Of a DNA stretch of 28,945 nucleotides, positions 17,501 through 23,770 are shown one piece after another. This DNA is from Verrucomicrobia bacterium UBA1200 (GTDB taxonomy: Bacteria; Verrucomicrobiota; Kiritimatiellia; RFP12; UBA1067): NCBI GenBank assembly GCA_002309765.1, contig DBXY01000051.1, positions 1-28,945 on the forward strand, read 5' to 3'. The notes beneath the pieces were generated by a model. It saw only the letters and a program-made list of their open reading frames with translations. It made no database searches and was not told where the DNA came from. Position numbers and translations under genes: made by a program. Numbering within the stretch: position 1 is the stretch's first letter; every line of letters begins with the position of its first letter.

Positions 17501-18201
17501 ACCCCGCATCCGGCGGAACGCTCAGGACACCGTACGTGGAAAACACCCAATATTCTTCTTGGGTGAAGGCAACGGTTTCCGGCAAAGGAAAACTGATCTT
17601 CATTTTGAAGGGAGTTTCGTATTCTTCGGCCAACAAGATTGTCGTTACAAAGAACTCGTCCCCAATCTACTCCTTCGGGTATTCCTCGGCAAACGGCACC
17701 AGCAGAACGGTTATGCTGACCAGCGAAGTTACCTCGGAAGGCACCACCGATTTCTTGTGGACATATACGATTGGGAGTTCGGGTTCCAATTATTCAGTTT
17801 GCGGGGCGTGGCTGGCGGATGTAAAGTGGATCCCTGAGAGCAAAGCCACGGAACAGGGCGTTCCCTACGCTTGGCTGGACGCGACATTCCCCTCGTCAAC
17901 CGCCCGCGACGCCGCCGCCTACGAAGCCCTTGCGGCTGAAGATTACGATGGCGACGGTTTCGCCAACTGGGCCGAATATGTCTGCGGCACCAATCCCAAG
18001 GCGAAAAGCGAGCGGCCCCAGTGCAACATTTCGATGCGCGGCGATGAGCCGGAGGTGTCGCACAACATCAACATCCCCGATGAAGCGATCGAGTTCGGTT
18101 GGAAATTGTATCTTAAAGGTTCCACCGACCTCAAGAACTGGCATACCGCCAACCCCGCAACGGATACCTTCTTCAAGGCAACGGTTGAACTGGCGAAATG
18201 A
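14554..18201 (+). CDS. Secreted multidomain metzincin metallopeptidase with chitobiase-C-type repeats
   Basis: A 1215-residue exported protease. A signal peptide ends near LYAAD. The reprolysin-like catalytic domain carries the zinc motif H323-E324-VG-H327-NMGAG-H333 and a Met-turn at IMAYN (Met368). Three chitobiase/hexosaminidase C-terminal-type units follow, each with YTLDGT.PT: about 432-495, 645-710 (FYTLDRSDPGG) and 880-950. Two jelly-roll-like segments sit at about 510-640 and 960-1090. Residues about 735-875 resemble a thioredoxin fold but retain only one cysteine (ANLETCVWTKAF) of the usual CxxC. Near the C terminus is a calcium loop, D1130-Y-D-G-D-G-F-A-N, followed by WAEY. A GAGGGG ribosome site precedes the ATG, 37 nt after the previous gene. 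Protease class is well supported; substrate and surface attachment are unknown. Confidence 0.88.
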   Translation: MKQTKSLLTFLLAMTAAHLYAADISLDLRPRKNGGVLLTAQPQTDGTIRETRLDAGATKTDALKVGDTISLQLFDNISIKLTLAEQTESPLGGTSFLAEVTGYDGIKNAVVLQTADGLQVDIQDFQNGKVYTVFSTATATSVKEISPETEAVAHCDTLVPELPAEPAVPQAKTLAATIDQSSTVVDMLVAYDSAATVYAMRNGGITNFANMAVQKMNTALGNSGLSANFRFRLVGVTTVNVSASDVHSALYAIRDNQTGWAAIKTKRDEVGADIVSTLIDTGSSSGNTGLGWSLETTSFASFSESAYNVCAVRAVAQGHTMTHEVGHNMGAGHATAVADENNRGPQLYSYSSGYYFTGTDNKAYHTIMAYNTDGYGNTYASAPLFSSPDYMWAGVPAGDETHNNALTINNTFAAATKWRSQKVALSYDVFFSPESGATFDDSITVTLTPGKSDLQIYYTLDGTTPTTASTLYTGPIVISDTTTIRAIAVTFGVPGMIYEATYSVRDLGTGVDAPQLVWTTSSDYPWTFQTTNTYDSVDAVQSGEIPSGTYGKESWLKTTVTGPTTMSFRYCKTMAYSTFAVRSDSNTLFYDSSAGYKTDWKLVEVEIPSGTHEIKFTYTKGGQYAGVYNGILLDTVRFDALSRPPTISPETTTDESTAAIFNGSMTVTITPPAGLEGTIFYTLDRSDPGGENGITYTEPFQITASTLVKAVFVYGGKDPSIPAEGLFLERHPIQPGEWTTDVNGAKTAAARDGRLICVLQANLETCVWTKAFTPIAESPDFLAWARANGVYLITADSSRYVDTGAAKRYFDNLYNSYGSSGNIPYPTMYFALPSDPDTAVDIGLARNDGYSTIGTELYLDTVQSLIAGFASVLQETDLPAAPTATPATSLVDSFPISVTLANPNANGDIFYTLDGTEPTRSNGTRYTGAISIPISGMTLQAAVWTDSALSSPILVRQYKTIADVFGTKGVVWTTGGNYKWIEDPASGGTLRTPYVENTQYSSWVKATVSGKGKLIFILKGVSYSSANKIVVTKNSSPIYSFGYSSANGTSRTVMLTSEVTSEGTTDFLWTYTIGSSGSNYSVCGAWLADVKWIPESKATEQGVPYAWLDATFPSSTARDAAAYEALAAEDYDGDGFANWAEYVCGTNPKAKSERPQCNISMRGDEPEVSHNINIPDEAIEFGWKLYLKGSTDLKNWHTANPATDTFFKATVELAK

Positions 18202-18353
18202 GATAGGGGTTAGGGAACAGGGAAATGAAAAACTAAGAATTAAGAGTGAAAAATTATTGCCTCAATTCTTCATTCTTCATTCTTCATTTTTTCTCTCGTC
18301 ACTCGTCACTCGTAACTCTTCACTTCCCTAATCACTGCCCCCTAATTTTACAA
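18202..18353. repeat. Repeat island A: imperfect inverted repeat between convergent genes
   Basis: This 152-nt gap separates two convergent genes. The left part (AGGGGTTAGGGAACAGGGAA, then A-rich GAAAAACTAAGAATTAAG) is an approximate reverse complement of the right part, which has heptamers of ATTCTTC, then CACTCGT-like units, then TTCCCTAATCACTGCCCCCT. The whole gap could fold into a long imperfect hairpin and may act as a bidirectional terminator. The same modules recur in the islands at 21721, 25696 and 26895. Confidence 0.7.
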
Positions 18354-20789
18354 TTACAAATCCACAATCCTAACCTCCAGGGGTTCCAACTTTATCGTCT
18401 CGTTGTATGTCCGACTATTGACGGTTACCGTACGGGTCTGGTTACCGTCTAGGTTTAAGAGGTAAACACGCTTTCCATAAACCGCGCATGACACAGCCGC
18501 CAGATCATCGCCGGAAAGGCTGACCCCGCCGGCGGGATGGCTTTGCAACCGTTCCTTCACCAGCTCCGCATACGCCTCCGCCAAAGGATTTTTTTCGCCC
18601 GGATAGTCCCAACCCGCCAACAGCGTGACTCGCCCCCGGTTGCGGCGCTGCGCCACCGCCAACGGCTTACCAGAAGCGGTCCGCTTTAAGACCTCCACCC
18701 CCGGCGAAAGTTCCAAGTCAGCCACGGGAAAACCGTCATCCGGCTGAATACGACCCAAAACCTTAACGTCGATCAATTTCGACAAATTACCCTTTCCTGA
18801 CAAATCGTCAATCGAATACTTGGAATATTCGCGGTCGTTTCGAGTCGAGAAATGCGGAACGCAAATCAGCAAATCACCGCCCTGATCAACGTACTCGCGC
18901 AGCAAACCCATTATTTCCGGCGTCATGGTATTCCACCCCGCGTACACCAGCAGTTCGTAAAGGCTCAAATCCGAAAGCCGCCCTTCGGAGTCAATGTTGA
19001 CCACATCGGTCTGTCCGAAAGGAGACCCGGCCAGCCAGTAATTCCCATAGGGTTTAAGCACATCGGGATGGAACGGGTAAACAATCTGCTGAATGGTGCG
19101 CCAGGTCTGTTCCGGCAGAGAGCAACGCCAATTGCGGTTGCTGGCGGCATTTTCGTGCTGTCCCCACATGGCGAACATCTCATGCGTCATGCCGACATAC
19201 GCATCGTTGTTGCCCAGCACAAACGCCGCTGTTGTCGCGGGAGTCCCGGCCGGACGGGGATGCGCCGCCACCCAATCGTAAAAACGCTTCACGGTGTCGC
19301 GGTAATTCTTTGGCGCGGGGTCGCTGTAAAACTGCTTTAGCTTTTTGGCGTCTTTAGTGTACTCGTGGGCTTGGGTGGTCTGCGCGCCAGATTCCAACAC
19401 AATCACCGAGGTTCCCATCAGATACTGCTGGAACAATCCCGCCAACAGCAAATCGTACTTTTGCCGCGCCTGATAAGGCACCGTGAACGTCTGCCACTCC
19501 TCGGCCAGCCAGCCGCCCCAAAATTCGGGCTTCCATTTCCGCGCCGCACCGCGCATCTCGCTGGTGGCATAAGCGAGATTGTGCGCCCCCACGGCGTACA
19601 GCTCGCAGCACATAAAATCCATTCCCCCCTGCAACTCGTAAGTGCCCAGCGGCGAACCGGAGGTGGAGAAAATATAATCGTAGTTGCGGTGCTGGGACAT
19701 CACGTAATTGCGGATAAAGCGGTTGACGAACTGGTTGCGCGCCGCGTCAAGATCCATCCCTTGCGGCACCTTGCAGGCCGCGGCCTCTTTCGGCCCTTGG
19801 TAAAGGTAACCGGCAAACTCACCGATGTTATTACACAGGTATCGACCGCCCAGCCTGGAGCGCATCCGATCGGTGATTTCACGCGAATCGTAACCGTAGA
19901 TGGTCATGAAATGAATGTCGTTGGTGGCAGCCGCCTCGACCATCTGCGGCGGCAGGTTGGTGTAGTCGGTCGCCTTGTTCCACCCCACCAGCAGGTTCCC
20001 CAAACGGTTGGTGATAATCTCGTCTCGAAATTCCGGGTTGTGGCCGTAAACGCATTGGCCGACCAAAATCTTACCGTCCGGCAATGGTGCGGCCAGCGGT
20101 TGGGGATGCGGCTCGATCCGCACGGTCTGGTCGAACACCCCGTCCTTCCGGGTAATGGCGCGGACTTGAACTTCAAACGGTTGGGGCGATTCGGGAAGTC
20201 GCCGCCGAAAAACCGGGAAACGGCTGCGGTGTTCGCTGCCGTCGGGGAATTTGAATACATACTCTTCCGCTGGAAGGTCCGAACAATCAATGAAACAATT
20301 CCGGTTGGCATTGTCCACCCAGCTGATGAAATCGCAACGAGGCCCCTTCCAAAACTCAACGGTGATCGGTCCGCCCGACCGGCCGCCCCACACCATCACC
20401 CCGCGGGGACAAACCAGTCGCAACCCGGAACAACGCCGTTCAGGCAAACCGAATTTCAGCTCCAGCTTGCTACCGGGCTGACGCGGCCCGCTGTCGCCCC
20501 AATCGGGATTGACCGGATTTTTCAACGGGAATTTTTCATCACCCGCCGCCAGGTAAAGACCGTCCGGGCGGGAGGGGATCGCCCAAGTCCAACCGTGGTT
20601 CGGATTGTAAGACGTCAGCCAGATAGAAATCTCGCGGTCGGCCCAGTCGCCGTCACTCACGCATCCGTCGGGGATTTCAATATCCAGCGGCATCCGGTTT
20701 TCGCTGCTTTGCCGAAACAGCACGGTTTCCGCTGAGGCGAAACCGGCGGCAACCGCCAACGTAAAGATAATTCTGACCATGACGCCCAT
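18354..20789 (-). CDS. Large secreted protein, putative glycoside hydrolase of unassigned family
   Basis: Encodes 811 residues from the ATG at 20789, which has GAGGGAAGG about 7 nt upstream; a TTG at 20807 gives a longer frame but precedes that ribosome site. The signal peptide is VRIIFTLAVAAGFASA. An N-terminal beta domain (residues about 25-200) is followed by a probable TIM barrel with aromatic- and acid-rich motifs (NDIHFMTIYGYDS, YDYIFSTSGSPLG, FWGGWLAEEWQTF). Then comes a flavodoxin-like domain resembling the beta-galactosidase trimerisation domain (YELLVYAGWNTMTPEIMG, YVDQGGDLLICVPHFS). The end (VYLLNLDGNQTRTVTV) looks like a small beta-sandwich. This layout matches GH42-like or uncharacterised GH-clan enzymes, but I could not assign a family or catalytic pair. 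The start lies about 15 nt past the stop codon of the nucleoside phosphorylase gene. Confidence 0.65.
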   Translation of the reverse strand: MGVMVRIIFTLAVAAGFASAETVLFRQSSENRMPLDIEIPDGCVSDGDWADREISIWLTSYNPNHGWTWAIPSRPDGLYLAAGDEKFPLKNPVNPDWGDSGPRQPGSKLELKFGLPERRCSGLRLVCPRGVMVWGGRSGGPITVEFWKGPRCDFISWVDNANRNCFIDCSDLPAEEYVFKFPDGSEHRSRFPVFRRRLPESPQPFEVQVRAITRKDGVFDQTVRIEPHPQPLAAPLPDGKILVGQCVYGHNPEFRDEIITNRLGNLLVGWNKATDYTNLPPQMVEAAATNDIHFMTIYGYDSREITDRMRSRLGGRYLCNNIGEFAGYLYQGPKEAAACKVPQGMDLDAARNQFVNRFIRNYVMSQHRNYDYIFSTSGSPLGTYELQGGMDFMCCELYAVGAHNLAYATSEMRGAARKWKPEFWGGWLAEEWQTFTVPYQARQKYDLLLAGLFQQYLMGTSVIVLESGAQTTQAHEYTKDAKKLKQFYSDPAPKNYRDTVKRFYDWVAAHPRPAGTPATTAAFVLGNNDAYVGMTHEMFAMWGQHENAASNRNWRCSLPEQTWRTIQQIVYPFHPDVLKPYGNYWLAGSPFGQTDVVNIDSEGRLSDLSLYELLVYAGWNTMTPEIMGLLREYVDQGGDLLICVPHFSTRNDREYSKYSIDDLSGKGNLSKLIDVKVLGRIQPDDGFPVADLELSPGVEVLKRTASGKPLAVAQRRNRGRVTLLAGWDYPGEKNPLAEAYAELVKERLQSHPAGGVSLSGDDLAAVSCAVYGKRVYLLNLDGNQTRTVTVNSRTYNETIKLEPLEVRIVDL

Positions 20790-20803
20790 AACCGAGCCTT
20801 CCC

Positions 20804-21643
20804 TCAAGCCAACTGGAAATCCAGCGCCAACTGTTGCAAAAACGCGTCCACCAGCTTCGCCATTACCGGCGTGGTTTTCTTGGACTGCTCCAATACCTCC
20901 TCATGTCCGAGATGGCGGTTGCCGATTCCGGCGGCCATGTTGGTGATGCAGCTTAATCCGGCCACGCGAATCCCACAAGCGCTGGCGAGAGTGCATTCCG
21001 GCACGGTGGACATACCCACCGCGTCCGCACCCATCGCGGCGTAGGCGCGGATTTCGGCGGGAGTCTCGAAAACCGGGCCAGAGGTAAAGGCGTAAATACC
21101 GCGCTTAAGCGGGATGCGGAGCGATTTCGCCGCCTGAGCCAGCACCCCGGTCAGCCCCGTGTCGTAAACCTCCGACTGGTCGGGGAAACGTTCCCCCCAC
21201 CCCGGAACCACCGGACCGACCAGCGGATTCAACCCCGTGGTGTTGATATGGTCGGTGATCGCCATCAGCGTACCGGGGCGGAATTTCCCGTTGATGCCGC
21301 CGGCGGCGTTGGTGACCAACAGGTTTTTCACCCCCATGCGCCGCAACAGTTCCGCCGGCATAACCACCGGTTCCCAACCGCCGCCCTCGTACCAATGGCG
21401 CCGGCCATGGAAAGCGACCACACGAATGCCGTGCCGTATGTAGAGCGAGACTTTGCCGGCGTGACCAACCACCGTGCTGGCACCCAGCCCGGGGATATCG
21501 GCATAATCAACTTCCGCCAGTACCCGGTCCGCAGTCAAGGCATTACCCCAACCTGATCCCAAAATCAAACCGCAAGCCGGAGGCGCGTCAAAAAAATCTT
21601 CCGGCAGCGCCGCCGCCGCCTTCTTGAAAACCGAAAGTTTCAT
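20804..21643 (-). CDS. Purine nucleoside phosphorylase (trimeric PNP/MTAP class)
   Basis: Cytosolic salvage enzyme that splits purine nucleosides with phosphate to give the free base and (deoxy)ribose-1-phosphate. The start at 21643 is chosen because AGGAG lies 5-7 nt upstream; an in-frame ATG at 21661 adds six residues. The protein is 279 residues, normal for trimeric PNPs. Visible motifs are the phosphate loop LGSGWG, GRRHWYEGG, LLVTNAAGGIN, the nucleoside-binding TSGPVFETPAEIRAYAAMGADAVGMSTVPE region (glutamate and methionine of the active site) and the base-recognition ITNMAAG with Asn. The retained Glu and Asn suggest 6-oxopurine (inosine/guanosine) preference. The stop codon lies about 15 nt ahead of the next gene's start, implying co-transcription. 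Confidence 0.93.
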   Translation of the reverse strand: MKLSVFKKAAAALPEDFFDAPPACGLILGSGWGNALTADRVLAEVDYADIPGLGASTVVGHAGKVSLYIRHGIRVVAFHGRRHWYEGGGWEPVVMPAELLRRMGVKNLLVTNAAGGINGKFRPGTLMAITDHINTTGLNPLVGPVVPGWGERFPDQSEVYDTGLTGVLAQAAKSLRIPLKRGIYAFTSGPVFETPAEIRAYAAMGADAVGMSTVPECTLASACGIRVAGLSCITNMAAGIGNRHLGHEEVLEQSKKTTPVMAKLVDAFLQQLALDFQLA

Positions 21644-21676
21644 AGGCAAAACTCCTGTCATAAAAAACCGAAAGAT

Positions 21677-21705
21677 ACTCTAACAAAAACTCATAGTTTT
21701 TTCAA
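21677..21705 (-). promoter_or_regulatory. Promoter for the purine nucleoside phosphorylase operon
   Basis: Read on the minus strand, TTGAAA (21700-21705) and TAGAGT (21677-21682) are 17 nt apart. The predicted start near 21670 gives a leader of about 27 nt that contains the AGGAG ribosome site. Repeat island B begins immediately upstream. Confidence 0.5.
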
Positions 21706-21720
21706 TTCAAAAGCCGGATT

Positions 21721-22200
21721 ATTTTGACAGTTGGACGGTTTGACAGTTTGACGGTTGGACGGTTCCTCCTTCGCCGAGGCTACGGAGGACAAGTGGGAAA
21801 ATGAAAAACAAAAAATTAAAAGTGAAAAATTATGGCCTCAATTCTTCATTTGTCCTGTTTTACGATAGGTTGACAGTTTCTTTTTGAAACCAAAGGAGAA
21901 AGCTATACAGGATTAACAGGATTTACAAGATTAAGAGATTGCGGTTGGCGATAGACACGGTATTTGTGCTTGTGCTGCATTGCTACCGGACTAATAACTT
22001 GTCCATCTTTGCGCCCTATGCGCCCTTTACGGCTAAAAAAGAGTAAGGTGCTGAGCGTGAAACAGTGCAAAAATTGGTTTGACAGTTGGTCGGTTTGACA
22101 GTTTGACGGTTGGACAAGCGGCCAGCGACAAGCAGTGGGGCCGCTGATCCCTAATTCTTCATTCTTCTCTCTTCATTCTTCATTTCCCTAATCCCTACCC
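21721..22200. repeat. Repeat island B: modular 7-, 8- and 9-nt repeat cluster
   Basis: A 480-nt gene-free stretch. In order it contains tandem GTTTGAC-like octamers (about 21734-21771); a GC-rich piece CGCCGAGGCTACGGAGGACAAG; an AAAAGTGAAAAATTATGGCC segment ending in ATTCTTC; the 106-nt core copy at 21854-21959; an unshared stretch to about 22075; a second octamer tract leading to ACAAGCGGCCAGCGACAAG; then ATTCTTC heptamers and a TCCCTAATCCCTACCC end. No coding potential is seen. The PNP and tadA genes on its two sides both read leftward. Confidence 0.75.
21854..21959. repeat. Core repeat copy 1 (106 nt)
   Basis: Begins CCTGTTTTACGATAGGTTGA and ends GCGGTTGGCGATAGACACG. It is nearly identical to 26916-27012. 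Internally it has degenerate 9-nt units: TACAGGATT, AACAGGATT, TACAAGATT, then AAGAGATT. This copy has one more 9-nt unit than the other. Confidence 0.85.
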
Positions 22201-22204
22201 GCGG

Positions 22205-22705
22205 CTAACGACATGAATTGTCGTTGCGGCGTTGGCGGAAGAAGTCTTTTATGATATGTTCGCAGGCTTCCAGCTCGACATTTTCCAGCACTTCAGGATG
22301 ATGGTTGATACCCGGATGGGTAAAAATAGAAAACACGTTCTGCCCGCCACGTTTAGGGTCGGGCAACCCCCACACCACCAAGGGAATCCGGGCGAGCACA
22401 ATCGCCCCGGCGCACATGGGGCAAGGTTCCTTTGTTACGTACAAAACGGTATCGGTAAGCCGCCAATCGCCAAACTCCGCGGCGGCTTGGGTAATGGCCA
22501 ATATCTCCGCGTGGGCCGTGGGATCCTTCAACGCCTCGGTCTGGTTGTGGGCGCGGCCGATTACCGGTACCGCGGCCAGCGGCACCGGCGTTTCCGGGCG
22601 GCGGATAATCACGCATCCCGCCGGGACATCGCCGGTCTCGGCGGCTAGTTCCGCCTCCCGCAACGCCAACCGCATAAAATAGGAATGGAACCGGTCGTCC
22701 ATCAT
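22205..22705 (-). CDS. tadA: tRNA-specific adenosine deaminase (TadA-type nucleoside deaminase)
   Basis: Zinc deaminase predicted to convert the wobble adenosine A34 of tRNA-Arg to inosine. With the ATG at 22705 it has 166 residues. The zinc site is complete: His65 and catalytic Glu67 in TAHAEILAI, and Cys95 and Cys98 in EPCPMCAGAIV. The C-terminal pattern NHHPEVLENVELEACEHII then FFRQRR matches TadA better than cytidine or guanine deaminases. A TTG at 22723 would overlap trpS by 7 nt; the ATG pair at 22705/22702 is more likely, though no strong ribosome site precedes it. It lies 11 nt after trpS, so the two are probably co-transcribed. Guanine deaminase is the main alternative. Confidence 0.85.
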   Translation of the reverse strand: MMDDRFHSYFMRLALREAELAAETGDVPAGCVIIRRPETPVPLAAVPVIGRAHNQTEALKDPTAHAEILAITQAAAEFGDWRLTDTVLYVTKEPCPMCAGAIVLARIPLVVWGLPDPKRGGQNVFSIFTHPGINHHPEVLENVELEACEHIIKDFFRQRRNDNSCR

Positions 22706-22716
22706 ACGCCGGCAAC

Positions 22717-23679
22717 TTAGCAAAGGCCGACCGCGCTGCGGGCCTTGTCCAAGGTGATCGAAGCGGCGGCGCGAGCGCGTTCCGCACCCTTGCGCAACAC
22801 TTCCTCGACGTAATCCAGATTCTTTTCCAGCTCCTCACGCTTGGCGCGCAAGGGTGCGAACGTTTCCTGGAACAGCTCAAACAGCGCCTTTTTGGCGGAA
22901 CCGTAACCGTAATTACCGCCACGGTAATTTTGTTCCATCTCCGCCCGCTGTTCCGGAGTGGCGAAAAGCTTGTAAAGCGCGAAGACATTGCAAGTGTCGG
23001 GATTTTTAGGGGCTTCGAGCGGGGTGCTGTCGGTCACGATGCGCATAATCCGCGCTTTCGCCTCTTTGATCGGCCCGAAAAGCTCCACGGTGTTGCCGTA
23101 GCTTTTGGACATCTTCTGACCGTCCAGCCCCGGCACCACCGCCACTTCGTCCGGGATGTAAGGTTCTGGAATGGTGAAAATCTCGCCGAACTCGTTGTTA
23201 AACTTGATGGCGATGTCGCGTGTGACTTCCAAATGCTGTTTCTGGTCCTTGCCCACCGGAACCAGGTTGGACTGGTAAAGCAGAATGTCCGCCGCCATCA
23301 GGACCGGGTAAGCGAACAGACCGTGCGTGGCCGCCAACCCTTTTGCCAGCTTGTCTTTATACGAATGGCAGCGCTCGAGCAAACCCATGGGGGTTACGAT
23401 CGAAAGCAGCCAAGCCAATTCCTGAACTTCGGGAACGTCGCTTTGGCGGAAGAATACGGTGCGTTCAGGATCCAGACCGCAGGCCAGAAAATCGAGTGCG
23501 ACGTCACGGGTGTCGGTGAGCAGCCTTTCACGGTCATGCACCGTGGTAAGCGCGTGATAGTTCGCTATAAAAATGAACGGGTCGCCCTTCTCCTGAAGCG
23601 AAATGGCGGGCTTCATCATGCCGAAATAGTTGCCAAGATGAAGTTTACCCGAAGACTGGATACCTGAAAGAATTCTCAT
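22717..23679 (-). CDS. trpS: Tryptophanyl-tRNA synthetase
   Basis: Class I aminoacyl-tRNA synthetase that charges tRNA-Trp. The N-terminal SGIQSSGKLHLGNYFG contains the HIGH-type motif H14-L-G-N17, and the KMSKS loop is intact at residues 189-193 (GLDGQKMSKSYGN). Also typical are the FIANYHALTT block and the MAADILLYQSNLVPVGKDQ segment, which binds tryptophan. Length is 320 residues, as expected. GAGGAG lies 6 nt before the ATG. It starts 91 nt after rpsA, just beyond a strong terminator, so it needs terminator read-through or a promoter I could not identify in the AT-rich 38-nt spacer. Confidence 0.96.
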   Translation of the reverse strand: MRILSGIQSSGKLHLGNYFGMMKPAISLQEKGDPFIFIANYHALTTVHDRERLLTDTRDVALDFLACGLDPERTVFFRQSDVPEVQELAWLLSIVTPMGLLERCHSYKDKLAKGLAATHGLFAYPVLMAADILLYQSNLVPVGKDQKQHLEVTRDIAIKFNNEFGEIFTIPEPYIPDEVAVVPGLDGQKMSKSYGNTVELFGPIKEAKARIMRIVTDSTPLEAPKNPDTCNVFALYKLFATPEQRAEMEQNYRGGNYGYGSAKKALFELFQETFAPLRAKREELEKNLDYVEEVLRKGAERARAAASITLDKARSAVGLC

Positions 23680-23716
23680 GCCGACTCCTCAAAATCTGCT
23701 ATCGGTTAAGGTACAG

Positions 23717-23756
23717 AAAAAAAGGGGGCGGACGGCGAAAATTCCGTCCGTCCCCC
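23717..23756 (-). terminator. Strong rho-independent terminator of rpsA
   Basis: On the minus strand a stem of GGGGG then ACGGACGG pairs with CCGTCCG then CCCCC, with one bulged base and an 8-nt loop, followed directly by seven U residues (A-run at 23717-23723 on the plus strand). It starts 14 nt after the rpsA stop codon. Confidence 0.9.
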
Positions 23757-23770
23757 TGAATTACCAACAA

